Shown: piece by piece, positions 21,299 through 33,671 of the stretch
How the letters are laid out: each line of letters starts with the position of its first letter
Numbering within the stretch: the first letter of the stretch is position 1
Assembly (NCBI GenBank): GCA_002102555.1
Contig: MCFL01000048.1
Location: 1-64,000, forward strand
Reading direction: 5' to 3'
Length of the DNA: 64,000 nucleotides
Origin: Catenaria anguillulae PL171
Taxonomy: Eukaryota; Blastocladiomycota; Blastocladiomycetes; Blastocladiales; Catenariaceae
Program-made: the position numbers and the translations under genes
The notes under the pieces: generated by a model
Told to the model about the DNA's origin: nothing
Database searches by the model: none
The model's input: only the letters and a program-made list of their open reading frames with translations

Positions 21299-22499
21299 CC
21301 CTTGGCGCCCGTCTGCCTTGACCCCAGCGGGGAGCAAGGAGATTATCGAGAACTGATCACACCATCATAAGCAAAACCAAAAACGTGCAAGTATTGTGCT
21401 TTGCGCTCCAAGCAAAGAGCCTCATCGATGACCAATCCTCTCTGCCTCATCATCATTTGCCTTTCGCGGTGCAATCTTCCATTGCCCTTGCGCAACGCAC
21501 TCCTGCGACATTCTGGGGCAGCGCCAGCGCCATGTGCATCGCCGGTGGCATGGAACAAGAGCGAAACGCGTCTCTCATTCCGCTTGTCCTGTGTGCTTGT
21601 GTGAAGGGGCGTCATTTGTGCTTACGAAATCGGTTGCGTGCCCGTGCGAACAGTGTCGGTCATTGTTGACAGACCCAATCAGGCTTGCATCCATTGGTTT
21701 CGGTTTCATTTCTTGTTCCAAAGACTGCCAATGGTTGTTTGCATGTGGTGCGAGATTATTCAAGCTCGTGAGGCTGTCGTGAGATATTTGTCAGTCACAC
21801 ACTTGCTTCTTGGCTGACCGAACGCGCTAACCTAGAGTGACATTATGAACCCCTGGACCCCAGACACTATTGCTCAATATACTTGTCAACAACTCACGTA
21901 AGCTAACGCTATCATTGAGGCTCAGTGCACCCACACCCTCAGGGCGCCAGCCTTGCAGCCCAGGCCTACCATCCAGAGGTCATATGATGCGGACGATGTG
22001 CTCAACTTACCGAGAGAATACATGAGGATTACGAGGATTATCGACAAGGGTCGTGGTCAAGTGACGAATCACAATCGAGGTTGGTTTAGCTGGCCAGGAT
22101 TATATCCATTGCGGGTCAAGGTACTCGAGTCGAGTGCACTTGCTGTCAATGTGGTTCTGAATGCGACCGATACAAGGGCCCCAAGTGAAATCAGCCAGTT
22201 GAATATCAAGACTTGGATCAGGAGTGGAGACTTCAGCAGCAGTATATACTGCATGATAGATTGGAAGTGGCGTAACGAACGTCCTCTGATCGGCCCCCTT
22301 GCAAGCTGATGCCCAGCACAAGCACAACGCATACATAGCACTGAAATGCCACCCAGATTCCCAGAATCGCAAAAAGCGAGAGGCAAGAGGCGAGACAACT
22401 GGCCCAAACAGGATTTTCATATGTACATGTACTTTGTATACGTCGCAAAAGCAGGACAACGCTGACCGGCGAACATCACACATTGTATCCACGATTCAC
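21299..22499. other. gene-free stretch
   Basis: 1.2 kb between the quinone reductase promoter and the HRQ1 3' end. Open frames are short, overlapping and unlike known proteins. No repeat, RNA gene or element is visible. Confidence 0.4.
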
Positions 22500-25400
22500 C
22501 TAGGCCGTATCATGGTTCACTAGATCATTCTTGAGAATGCGTTGCAGGAGGTACATTGCCTTGGCCTTGGACAAGAGGTCATTGTGATATGGACACTGCT
22601 CGTGCATCACGCCTTTGAAGCCACCGAGTCTGTCAGGTTCCATCTGCAGCGAGACAAAAGTAAAGAGAGATACAGCGTACACTCCGGACACCCATCCTCG
22701 CAAGGACACTCGCTCACCAAAGTGAGCGCCGTTTCAAGCACATATTCGATTGCATCAAACATGCGGTGTGCGACTCCCGACCCAGCCTTTGGATCCTCGT
22801 ACAAGATGACCCTGTCCGCACATCCCAAGCACAGGTGAGTATGCTATTCCCACAAGATCCACCAATCAAGAACATACCGCAACGGCCGCGGCCGCGTGCT
22901 CGCCAGCCCGCGACATTCTGTGCCAACCCTCGCGCCCTCACCCACAACCGCCACAGTCGCAACCACGTGCATGAGGGCATGATTGACAGCGTGAATGGCG
23001 GCGTACCCGAGATCCGTAATGTGCGCGCCTGGCGGTCAACCGCGTCCGCATCCACATTGACATTGACATCGATATTGGGCGACGAATTTGCGCTGCCGCC
23101 AACGGCGAGTTCAGCAGCAAGCCAACCGGGAATGTCAAAGTACACGCCGCGCGCGCCGCGATAAAATGGCGGGGTTGCCAACTCGACCGACTCGAGCAGC
23201 TTGTGCGTTGCATTGTCATACTTGAGAAACCCAAATACATGATGCTTGACTTGCATGTCGGCATACTTTGCCTCAATGGGCCCGACAACCTTGCGCGCCC
23301 TGTCGCGCACCGGGTCCACGTCCTTGTACGCGCGCTTGCGTGTGAAATACGAGGCCGTGGTGCGGCGCAGCTTTGCAGACATGCGCTCGTCGCTGACGGC
23401 CAGGATCAGGTACGATTGGCCTTGGTGCAGGTAGATGCCGCCAACGTAGATGGAAAACATGGCGCGCGACAGTTCGAGCGATTCGAGCACAGTGGGCGAC
23501 GAAGCGTTGGTGGTATCGATCAAGGTGAATGCTTGCTCGTCGATAGCGCGGATGGCGACGGCGCGTGACGGATATGCGTGCGGGCATTCGTACCACTGGA
23601 GGTCCGTGTGCTGAGTGATTACAGAAAACGAAACAGGACAGAGTGAAAAAAAGAGCGTACACCTGCTTCGGGGTTCCACCTCAATTCACTGACGACAGCC
23701 TCCTTGACCCCTTCGATTTCCAACAACAAATCTTCATCACCATTGTCTCCTCCCTCCACTTGACCCGCCTCATTGTCCACTTGAAGTCGAATGGGGACCT
23801 CATAAGCCGCACACGCAACATGGCCCGCAACCACATCCACGCAAGTCAAATCTGTGGTGACATGCTCGTCGCTCGTATGCGAAAACAGCTTGTCGGGATG
23901 CCTGGCAAAGTGTTGATCCAGCGGGTTGTTGCTGCACACGAGAATCGAGAGACAGTCACGGCCACGCCGGCCCGCACGGCCCGCTTGTTGTTTCTACTCC
24001 ATTCATAAGCCAATGTGAGGACATGCAGCGTGCAATGAACCAAAACGGAAAAAAAAAACATACCAACGCCGCATGCCCCATAAATCCCATATGTACCACA
24101 GCATCCACCTGCCCAATATCCACGCCAACCTCCAACGCGCTGGTCGCCACCACCCCCAAATACTCGCCCGCACTCATCCCACGCTCCACCTTTCGCCGGT
24201 CACCCGCGTCATACCCGGATCGGTACGCCTTGACCCTGGAAATGAGTGCGGGGCTGCCCTCGCCCAGCAACGTGACAATGTCCTTGAAGAGCAGCTCGCA
24301 CTGCGACCTTGTCTTTGCAAACGCCACCGTGTGCACGCTGCGCCGGATCAGAAAAACAAACAGGCGAGCGGTTTCAGAGATGAGCGGAAGCCGGCCGGCG
24401 CGCAGGTCGGATGGGTTGAGCGGTGGTGGGTTCCAGATGAGCGACAGGCGAGGTGGGGTTGGGGACGTGTCTGACGACAGATGAATTGGGGTAAAGTGCA
24501 TGAGCGACCTTGCGTGTTCAATCTACATACATGGAACGCATCGCCACGAGTCTTCAGTGAGCGATGAAGGACCAATGAGCGTGAAAACAAACGGAAATAT
24601 AGGTACGGGATTCCCTATAGTTGCCGAACATGCAACCACGACCAATTCGCGGTTCCCATAATACCTTGCCACCCGAATCATCCTGCGTAGAACCCACCCA
24701 ACATGTGCGCCAAACCCGCCTTCGTACATGTGGACTTCGTCCAGAACAAGGTACTTGAGCGCGCGCCAAAACGCAACCCACTCGAAATGATTGGGCAAGA
24801 TGGTCAAGTGCAACATGTCTGGATTGGTAAACAGCACATGTGCCGAATCACGGATCGCGCCGCGGTCGCGCATAGGCGTGTCGCCGTCAAATGTGGACAC
24901 ACGGACCCAGTCGAGTCCGGGGATGCTTGAGATGAGTGACGTGAGCGAGCGCATTTGGTCTTGCGCGAGGGCTTTTGTGGGAGATATGTACAGGGCGCGT
25001 GGGCGGTGCGTAGGCGTGCTTGTGAACAGCTGGGTCAGGATGGGAATTAGGTAAATGAGCGATTTGCCCGATGCGGTCGACGTGGTGACAATAAGGTGGT
25101 TGTTGTTGAGCACGTGGCGAATGCCGTCGACTTGGTGGGCGTACAGGTGGGTGATGTTGCGTGCGGTTTGTAGGCCGTGAGCAATGGCTTCCGGGATTGG
25201 GTCGGGCGTCAGTGTCGAAAAGGGAATCAGGGTTGGGTCTCGGGCTGGGGTCAGGTGGGTGGCCACAATTTGCGAGCGATAAAAGGGTTCAGAAACAATT
25301 GCAGATTGGAAGAGATCAATGACCGAATCGAGCTGATGTGGGCCGTCGCTGGCGTTGTTGGACGAGGTGGACGATGAACCAGCGGCCATTGAGTCGATGG

Positions 25401-26349
25401 GAATAGAGGGTGCCGACAGATAGCGAGGTGGTTTGGGTACTGGTCGTTCTGAATCTTGGTCAGGTAGAATGGCTGCCGTCAAGTCGTTCATTGTGCGATC
25501 CCACCATTCATCTCGAGTTTCCGCTGCAGAGTGAGTTGACGGCACACCGTGTTGCGCGACAAATGCGTCCAACGTTTCGCCAAACTCCTTGACCGCCGCC
25601 TGCACAGCGCCCTTGACCCTCCTCAACCTGATTGCTGCGCCCTTTGCATCCGCAGCATGCGCGATATTCGCCGGCATGATGGATGATCGGTCACGCAAAC
25701 TCACGACAAGGGTCTTGCGCGTTGTGCTGGACGTGAGTGGTTTGAGGGGCGAGCTGCCGACATCGTCAATGCGTTTTCCCGAGTCGTCATTGTCGTCGGC
25801 GTAGCCAGCAGTGAGGAGCTGAGGGGCAATGGCCAACAGATCGCGCAACGATTGCAAGGTCAATGATGGCAACGAAGATTGGAGGGTTGTGAGCGGAATT
25901 GCAAAGAGATTTCTCGCGGCGAGAAAGGCCAGAGTGGTTGCAATGGAGGAAAAGAGTGGGCGAGCGAGGACAGGCGGTCGGGCAGCGGAAACGAGTCTTG
26001 GGTCTTTGCCTTTTTGCCTTGGATGCGCGGGCACTGGCGTTGGCCTTTCCTTTCGTTGCTCTTGTTGGGTTTGTTGGGTTGCGGAGCGGGTCGTCGTCGC
26101 TCAGGGCATCGCTTTCCGATTCGGATAGTTTATCGTTGAGGTCTGCTGTTCGCTTCCGAGCCGTTGCTCTGGCCGCCGTGGGTGGAAGTGGAACCGGTGC
26201 TGTCACAGTGACTGTGGGCCCGGGAGGGGGTGTTGTTGGCGGCGGTCGTGGCTGTGCCCTCGACCGTGCCAGCGCCAGAGACTTTGCCTTGATGCGCAAG
26301 GGCTTTGGCGTCGAGGGCGGTTGCTGGTGGTTTTACTTGTATTATCCAT
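22500..26349 (-). CDS. HRQ1: Hrq1-type RecQ-family DNA helicase with C-terminal DUF1998 zinc cluster
   Basis: Hrq1 is a 3'-5' helicase of the RecQ4 group that acts in interstrand-crosslink repair and telomere maintenance. Motifs seen in order: THLYAHQVDGIRHVL, Walker A STASGKS, ISPTKALAQDQMRS, DEVHMYEG, CSATIGNP, then after an 84-nt intron (24606-24523) IWNPP, VATSALEVGVDIG, QQAGRAGRRG and the C-terminal ILYEDPKAGSGVAH and CPCEDGCPEC. The N-terminus is disordered and basic; the ATG at 26349 is tentative. At least three more introns interrupt the helicase and C-terminal parts. An extra base in the T-run at 26011-26015 and a missing base at 23028-23029 break the frame. It shares a 202-bp upstream region with epsilon-tubulin. 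Confidence 0.85.
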
Positions 26350-26551
26350 GGCGTTGGCTCGTCTGCAGAGTGTAGTGCGTTGTGGGTATGCACATCGTAG
26401 TGCAATTGCAGTGACTCACTCCCTCACCCACTCACTTGATGCCAATTCCAGATCATGCATATGTATCATATGATATCATGGGCATTCGATGCAGACTGAA
26501 TGACTCACTGCAATCGCAATCGTAATCGTATGCCGCCAGGATCAGTATCAG

Positions 26552-27971
26552 ATGCCACAGTCGCTCGTGATTCAAGTGGGCCAGGCCGGCAACCAGATCG
26601 GCTCGCGCTTCTGGACCCAGTGCCTCGAGGAACACGCGGCCCAGCACAACCCAACCGCCATCTACGACGCCCCGCTCGCCACCTTCTTCTCCAACCACGG
26701 CCCGGATTCCTCCGCGACGTCCTCTGGCTCCCCAATCCACTCGCTGCGTGCCCGCGGCATCATGGTCGACATGGAGGTCGGCGTCATTCAAAACGTCCCG
26801 CCGTTGCTGCACGAGCTCTTCTCGGACCCGTCCCAGCGCATCACGGCCACAGACGGGTCAGGCAACAACTGGGCCGTTGGCCACCACCACTACGGCCCGC
26901 TTTTCCACGACCACCTCGCAAACTCGATCCGCAAGCAGGCCGAAATGTGCGACTCGCTGCAGTCGGTGTTTCTCGTGCACTCGTTGGGCGGCGGCACTGG
27001 GTCGGGCCTCGGCACCTACCTTGCCGGCGTACTGAGGGACGAGATCGCACCCGAGGCGTACCAGTTTGCCACGGTGGTTGCTCCCTCGCGTACATCGGAC
27101 GATGTGGTCACATCGCCCTACAATGCCGTGCTGGCACTCAAGCAGCTCGGCGAGTACGCGGACGCCGTGTTGCCGGTCGACAATGAGGCCCTTGTGCAAG
27201 CGTGTGGAGGGTAGCGGGCAAGAAGCCATTTGATGCCATGAATGATCTTGTTGCCCAAGTCATGCTCAATCTCACGGCATCCATGCGGTTTGATGGCCCG
27301 CTCAATGTCGATATCAACGAAGTCAGCATGAACCTGGTTCCTTTCCCAAAACTCAAATACCTAGTCTCATCACTTGCCCCCATCTCATCCACACCATCTG
27401 CCAAACCCAAACACTTACCCCATCCTCGTCGTCACTCGCAACCGACCACTTGTTTGCCTCCGCCTTTTCCCGCCCCGCTCACCTTATCCATACCCCAACT
27501 GACCCGCGCCTGCACACCTACCTGGCCTGTGCCGCCCTCGTCCGCTCACGCACTATCCAAGTGGCCGACATCCAGCGCAACATCAACAAGCTCACTCCCC
27601 GACTGTCGTTTACCTGGTGGAACCAGGAAGGCTGGAAAACCGGTCTTTGCCGCACACCCCCCGTGCACGCCCCACACGCCATGCTGGCATTGGCCAATAG
27701 CACGCTGGTGGGCGAGCTGTTTGCGGGCATGCGCACCCGGTTTTCTAGGTTGTATGCGCGCAAGGCCAATGTGCATCATTATGTCAAGTATGTGGATCGG
27801 GACGTGTTTCGTGAGGCGGCCGAGGCCTTGGATGAGGTGATTGCAGAGTACGAGCGGGTACGGGCAGATGTGGGGCCCGATGGGGTTGCAAGTGACAATA
27901 ATGATGGGTGGGAAGCGTGGGCAAGGGACATTGTCAGGCGAGATCAGGCGAGGGTCGGCACAATCTTGTAA
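26552..27971 (+). CDS. TUBE1: epsilon-tubulin (two single-base frameshifts)
   Basis: Epsilon-tubulin is a centriolar tubulin needed for triplet microtubules and is lost from lineages without centrioles. The N-terminus QSLVIQVGQAGNQIGSRFW, the GTP-binding loop LGGGTGSGLGTYL and GNNWAVGHHHYGPL are tubulin hallmarks. Assignment to the epsilon type rests on PFDAMNDLVAQVMLNLTAS, NEVSMNLVPFPKLKYLVSSL and WNQEGWKTGLCRTPPV, which match epsilon-specific segments. The frame changes at the G-run 27209-27211 and the C-run 27418-27421, each by one missing base; the restored protein has about 473 residues, the usual length. No intron is needed. The stop lies 42 bp from the convergent F-box gene. Confidence 0.88.
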
Positions 27972-28013
27972 TACAAGGAAATGATACAAACGGAATCATC
28001 GTACAATCAAGTC

Positions 28014-29597
28014 TCACCAGCAACTGCGCCGCACATTCACAACCACAGTCACGCTCTGGTCCCGTGTCCAATGCGGCCGCTCGCGGTACTCCACCTGAAC
28101 CTTGACTTGCCGTCCAGCTTCAAGATCGTCCGTTTGGTTCTCCTCTGGCAACACGGACGGTGCCGCGGTTGCAGCAACCCACGGAAACCGCACGCTCGCC
28201 TCGCCCGCAACACTGGCCACAAACGTGCTGACATTGACCCCGTGTACCTCGGCCACATACGGCACAATACTCGCCGGCCGAAACCCGACTGCCGCCCGCA
28301 CCCTGTTGAGCGCCTCGCCTGGCACAAGCGCCACCTCGACGTGCACGCTGGCCAACGTGCGGGGCAATTCGGCCACCTTGTCGATCGGGACGCCTAGCAG
28401 CCGCGCCGTGACGCGTGGATCCAGCAAGGCCACAGGTGCCCACAGCGCGCACACGTCGCTGGCACCGCTCGTGCCGCCCAGATGGTCGTCGGCCAAATTG
28501 GCTCCCTCGACTCCAGCGTGGCCCGCAGTCGCCCGGACCACCAAGCCGCCCAAATTGGGTACGCTTCCCGAACTCACCAAGGCCACCAATGCGCGCGGCC
28601 GCGCATCCACAAACTCGAGCACGCGAATGTTGCTGAGCGGCCTGCGTGGGACCGCTACGCCCGTGTACCCGTGCAGCTGTAAATGGGTGAGCACGGCCGA
28701 GCTCGACACGTCGTTGAGGATGGCGTGCAAGTACATGGAGTTGTGTGGACACTGCAGCGTGAAGGATTGGGTGTTGAGCACGAGGCTCGCGTACACGCGC
28801 GAGGCAAGCGCGACTGGCCAAGACAGGGAGGTGAGAGGGCGGTGTAGGGATGGGTAGATGGTTGAAAGCAATGGTTCGTGGCCGCCAGTGAGGTACAAGC
28901 GCAGCGTGTGGATGGACCGCGGGCGTGTCGTGGACGTGGCCGTGGACGTTGAGTGGGTCAGATCGGGTGTGCTGGCCGTGGGCCAAAACTCGGACGTGTA
29001 GTCGCGCGCGCCGACCATGTCAATGATTTCGCCGTGCATTTCGAGAGTCCCGAGCCGCGGGCTTGCAGCAATGGTCGACAAGAGCGGAATGGTGATTTCG
29101 CGGCCCGAGATGACGAGCGTTTCCAAATTTGGTGCGTGCCGGATCATGGCGTCGGCCGCCACATTAGCTTGCAGCTGGTCAGAATTGGACGCGTCGGCAA
29201 ACTTGAGCGTCAGATGCCGCAGCGCCGGTGTGGCGAGGTGAGCGAGGGGTGTAAGAAAGGCGCCTGGGTGAGACGAAACGTCGATTGACAGGTGTGTGAG
29301 GCGGCAACGTGTGGCAAGCAAGGCCGAGCCGAGGGCGTGGCCCATGGTGGTCATGGAGGCCGCATCGAGCACGTTGGATGAGGAAGAGATGGTGAGTCGG
29401 CGCAGATTGGTGAGGTTTGCGATGCGCTCCGCAAACGGCGGAGGAAGGAGCGTGGCGTTGACAGCAGTGGGCGCCGTGAGACAATCAACTGATGACAAAG
29501 ATGAAGAGGAGGAGGAAGAGGAGGAAGAGAAGGAGCCGCTTGAGCTGACAGCGTCGCCATGTCCACTTCGGGGACGGCCGCCATTAAATCGCAGGGG

Positions 29598-29633
<36 letters not shown>

Positions 29634-30444
29634 ACTGTTGCGAGTTGAGCGTGGTAATGGTGCCAGAAAAGTTGTGTTTGACGAGGATGGGCGAGCGGGA
29701 CGCGCCGGTGGCCGTTCCTGGTCCTCGAGATCCGATGCGGATGACGATTGATCGGAATCTGACCCACCTTGGCTTGACGAGGTGGCACCGGAGGAGCTTG
29801 ACGTTGCCTCTTGCGGCCCGCCCAAATGCCAATGCTCCCCCAACACTTCGCACGCACACTCAAACACAAACGCATACTCTGTCGTGAACCGGAGATTCTC
29901 CGGTTGAACGGCCGGATAACTGTCGCACAACGGCATGGTCACAACATCGGTCAACTGTGCGTACACGGGGTCTCGCTGGCGACACAGCAAGCGCGCGCGG
30001 TCATTGGCACACATCCACATGCCCGTGGAGCAGTCGGCCCATAGCGATGAGGATACGGAGCGCCAAGCGTGCGGCCGTGTGTGCGCGGAGAGGGACTTGT
30101 TGGTGCACAGCAGCTGAGTCAGCGTCCAGTGGCGGTCGCGCGGGTGCCGGCACAGCGACACCAAATGTGAGAGGACGAGCATCACCAGTTCGTGAGGCAG
30201 TTGGTCCAACCTGGCTCGGGAGGTGGAGCCAATCGCGCGGCCTTGGCTCGGCTTTGGCCTCGGGCGTGCGGTCGGCATCGTCCCCCTCGGCATCGGGATC
30301 TGTATCTGCACTGGCGTCGGTGGCGGCATCGGCATCAGCATCGGCATCGGCATCCGTGTCCGTGTCAGCATCCGTGTCAGATCGTGTCGGATCGGATTCA
30401 GGATCGGGCTCTGGGCCGGGATCTGTGTCTTGGGTGCGGGACAT
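28014..30444 (-). CDS. F-box protein with leucine-rich region
   Basis: F-box proteins link substrates to SCF ubiquitin ligases. The motif starts LDQLPHELVMLVLSHLV and continues TLTQLLCTNKSLSAHTRP, near residue 60-110. Downstream are a Ser/Asp-rich linker, a 12-13 residue Arg run followed by a Ser run, and a long region with irregular leucine-rich units (LRRLTISSSSNVLDAAS, LRHLTLKFADAS, LETLVISGREIT). Two starts are possible: ATG at 30371 in the F-box frame, or ATG at 30444 in a neighbouring frame. The latter encodes an Asp/Ala repeat with codon use like the rest and needs one extra base removed near the F-box. I give the longer locus. The substrate cannot be inferred. Confidence 0.68.
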
Positions 30445-30890
30445 GGCGGAGGTGGGGGCGTGGTGGTGGATGGGGGTCGCGGTTCTTGATGAGGGTCAAT
30501 TCATGGTACAACGGTACATGGGTTGACAGCAATGGTGAATGCATCGAGTCTGTGTGGTGTGTACGATATTTTCCCGATGAAGAGCATTATGAACGTGCGA
30601 ATACATGCTTCGTAACATTGTATACACACTCATCTCATCAATCAAGCTGTTTAGATATTTAGTACGCTTTCAATTGGTGATGTTGTGGAAGCAATGTCAT
30701 GCCAATGTTCCAATCCCACAACCAATCCATCCACATGGCACATGGCGGATGCTGGCAGGATGTTGGGGAAAACCGCCCAAGGCTTGTGCGCAAGGGAGGA
30801 CGACACAAGAATACATGTTGATACCAGGACGAATCATGAAGACATGAAAAAAGTTAAGCACATAAATAACATGTTACACTTGACCCATAA
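30445..30890. other. intergenic between F-box and twinfilin genes
   Basis: 446 bp between the F-box gene promoter and the 3' end of twinfilin. AT-richer than the flanking genes; no feature recognised. Confidence 0.45.
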
Positions 30891-32223
30891 TCATGCACCT
30901 CCTGCACGCGGTCGGCCAGGGGGCCGCGGCCGCTTGAACGCCGGCACTGCTGACTGGTTGCTGCTGGCCACCGATGCCGTGGGTGAAGGCGACGAGCCTG
31001 CAGCACCCGGCGACTCTGACCTCGCGCCAGCTCCTGCCACGGGTGATCCGTCCGAGTTGAGGCCACACTCGACGCGCATCTCTTCCAAGCTGAGAATGTC
31101 TTCAATGTCGGAAACCTCAAAGCGCTTGGCGAGTTGCTTGCCTGCGGGGCGCACCTCAGTCTCGGCGTTCGCATCAGACAATGTGGCCAGCGATTCCAGG
31201 TAGGCAAGTACCGAGGCGCGTGCAGACGATGCAATCATGCGGTCCTTGACGCGGGTCGATTCAGGGCAACAAAAGGTCATTGCTGGCAAAAGATAGTCAA
31301 ACCCATGAGCGATTCGGTGTGACTGCCCAAAAGGGAATGAACCATTGAACATACCAAGAAGCGATTCATTGAGACGCGAGACAATAAAGGTGGGCAAATC
31401 CGTGGGCAACTTGTCTGCCAGCTTGTCGGTTGGGGCCACGGTCACGCAGTGCGTAATGGTCTCCTTGGCCACAGTCAAGACGACATGCCCGCCGACATGG
31501 ACCTTGTCTTGGATCTCGGCCTTGACTGCATCGTCCATTGGAAACGCCAGCAGCCCACTCCCACTCTTTGGCGATCCACTCAACAAGCTGCCCACACTCC
31601 CCGTCCTGCCACCCGTCATGATGCCAGGCAACCCAACGGGTGCCGACGTGACCATGGCTGCGCTCGCCGTATCCAGTGCAGCACGTTCCTTTTCTTCCAC
31701 CGACAGCGCACTCACCTTTTGCGCCGCCAAATGGGCCTGGTATCCCGAGTAGGTGAGCTCGTCCCACGTGTTGGCAAACATGGAATCGGAGAAATTGAAG
31801 CGCGCAAGCATGTCCTTTTTCAGTGCGTTTTCCGAGTAGGCATAGCGCATCTTGAGTTTAGGGTGGACGCCATCGGGAACGTAGGTGATGAATAGCCACT
31901 CGCTCGCCGCCGTGCGGATCAGGTAGTAGGCCGGGTCGATGGTGGCATTGGGCACGGCCGACGTGACCGAGCCGAGGGCGGCCGTGTAGTCGGCGGCCAG
32001 ACCGGTGACGTTGTTGGCGCGGGACGTGTGCGACAGGACAAGGTCATCGTTTTCAATGACGATGCGGTACAGGCGCACGGATTGCGGGTCGCCGAGGTCG
32101 CCCTTGATGTCTGGATACATATGTAGTAGATGAGTGGCGCTCGCTACATGGACAAGTAGACGCGACGGAATGAATGGCCACAGTCCAAGGCCAAATACCG
32201 TTGAGAGGTGGGCGGTGGGCCAT
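30891..32223 (-). CDS. TWF1: twinfilin (two ADF-homology domains)
   Basis: Twinfilin binds actin monomers and barbed ends through two ADF-H domains. I place a 25-nt first exon at 32223-32199 (MAHRPPLN), an 88-nt phase-1 intron and the main exon 32110-30891; 414 residues. The short first exon is chosen because twinfilins begin Met-Ala/Ser-His and because the join restores a full ADF-H start. Domain 1 includes VRLYRIVIENDDLVLSH and ASEWLFITYVPDGV, then KLKMRYAYSENALKKDM. A linker with Ser/Gly runs into domain 2, seen as HCVTVAPTDKLADKLPTDLP. The C-terminal 60 residues are Pro/Ser-rich and longer than usual. A GTCAG tandem repeat sits just upstream of the start. Confidence 0.8.
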
Positions 32224-32735
32224 GGTTCTTGTTGGTGTCAGGTCAGGTCAGGTCAGGTCAGGTCAGGTATATTCGATGGCATTGGCGGCAAGACATGCTT
32301 CCTTCCAATTGTGGACTTTGGAGGCCGCGGGCAGGAGCGTGCCAGCAGGTCAGGAAAGGGCGAAACAGGCTTCGTGAGATCGGAGTGCCTCCCAGTCGAG
32401 ATTCAAAACGGGCGTGTTGGGCGTTCCAGCAAGAATTGCCACGCTGAGCATGTTTGGATGGCTGCGTTCCGTCCTCCCCGGCTGGGTCGATGCGCTCACT
32501 CTCTGTGGGCAAGCCAGGGAACCCAACTTCATCCCACGTCGATGTGCTTGCCTCTAGTTGCGACTCGATTGTAGCAACATCAAGGTACAGAGTGTGCGCG
32601 ATGGAAGGCCAGAATGTGTGTCCATGCATCATTGCATTATACAAAGGGGGTGTATACAGGATTCCACGCAAAATGCAAAGCGAAAACAAAGAGGGGCAGT
32701 GGCGCAAGTGTACAAAAGACAAACGTGCAATCATT
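32224..32735. other. intergenic upstream of twinfilin
   Basis: 512 bp holding the pentanucleotide repeat listed separately. Overlapping short frames are present on both strands with no recognisable product. Confidence 0.4.
32237..32266. repeat. (GTCAG)6 tandem repeat
   Basis: Six perfect copies of GTCAG begin 14 bp upstream of the proposed twinfilin ATG (minus strand), so they lie in its 5' leader or core promoter. On the transcribed strand the unit reads CTGAC, which resembles a branch-point sequence. Copy number may vary between strains. Confidence 0.9.
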
Positions 32736-33671
32736 CTACACGACCACAATAGCAACAATCGCCGCAGCAACCGATCCAAGCACCGCCGACATCTTAATGC
32801 CCGCACTCGGACCTGCACTGCTCGTTGAAAACCCCGAAACCAAATCGGGCTTGGGCTCCTCCTTGGGCACACCATTGCGCTCCAAGTTGTTGGGCAAGTT
32901 GTTTGTGTCGACTGGTCGGCCAGGCGCGGGCGACGGGTCCGGGTTGGCTGGGATCAGGGCGCCATCGAGCACGGGCAATTCCTCGGTCTTGCCCGAATCC
33001 TTGGGTTTGTCGGTACCGCCGCCACCTGGAGCGGCAGGTGGGGTAAACACGATGGGCGGCACGAGCGAAGGTTGCCCCAGAGACGGCGACGGCGACGGCG
33101 ACGGCGCAGGGCGAGCGGGAGCAGGTGCGGGCGCAGGAGCCGGTGCAGGCTTTGCGCCATTTGACCCGCCACCGCATGGCACCTTGGTCCAAGAAATCTC
33201 AAACCGGCCCTTGCCCAGCGGATGAAAATGCTCAAAAACGGGCGGACTCACATCCAAATCGCCCTTCTTGCACCCAGGACATTTGTCGACAATCTTAACC
33301 ACCACGGGCGGCTTTTCGGGGGCCGACGGCGCCGAAATCGCAACACACGCCATGCACGCCTCCGAGTTGCGTGCGGGCCACGCCGGTCCAAAGTCCACAT
33401 GGTTGAGCGCAGCCACAAACTCGGCGTTGGAGTTTGTTGATTCGCAAGCGCCCAGGCCAACGTCGTAGTAGGTGATTTCACCGCTGTGGGTGCCCGAGAG
33501 ATCACGCCGGGTCAGTGGCGACAGCGACCCGGCGGCAGCAGAGAACTGGGCAATGCGGGCCGTGCCCGAGCCCGATGCGGGAACCGCGGGGGCATTTGGA
33601 GCAGATTGGGCGAGGGTCCCGAGGCAGGCGGCCGTAGCCAGTACGGTGAGAACACAGGTGAACTTGGTCAT
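32736..33671 (-). CDS. secreted RlpA-like double-psi beta-barrel protein, probably GPI-anchored
   Basis: The 311-residue single exon starts at the ATG at 33671, immediately before a signal peptide (VLTVLATAACLGTLAQSA). The core has the RlpA/expansin-like barrel signature: GEITYYDVGLGACES, ALNHVDFGPAWPARN, and VVKIVDKCPGCKKGDLDVSP with FEHFHPLGKGRFEISW. A Lys-Arg site before the barrel (LTRRD) could be a propeptide cleavage point. The C-terminal third is Pro/Ala-rich and ends in a hydrophobic tail after Ser/Ala residues, as in GPI-anchored wall proteins. It is a paralogue of the neighbour at 34128-34679. Such proteins are common in fungi; a wall-loosening or binding role is inferred, with no catalytic claim. 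Confidence 0.78.
   Translation of the reverse strand: MTKFTCVLTVLATAACLGTLAQSAPNAPAVPASGSGTARIAQFSAAAGSLSPLTRRDLSGTHSGEITYYDVGLGACESTNSNAEFVAALNHVDFGPAWPARNSEACMACVAISAPSAPEKPPVVVKIVDKCPGCKKGDLDVSPPVFEHFHPLGKGRFEISWTKVPCGGGSNGAKPAPAPAPAPAPARPAPSPSPSPSLGQPSLVPPIVFTPPAAPGGGGTDKPKDSGKTEELPVLDGALIPANPDPSPAPGRPVDTNNLPNNLERNGVPKEEPKPDLVSGFSTSSAGPSAGIKMSAVLGSVAAAIVAIVVV

Noticed and set aside
26552-27971. Misato/DML1 as the tubulin-like gene
   Set aside because: Misato lacks the intact GGGTGSG loop and the WNQEGWKT segment; both are present and match epsilon-tubulin.
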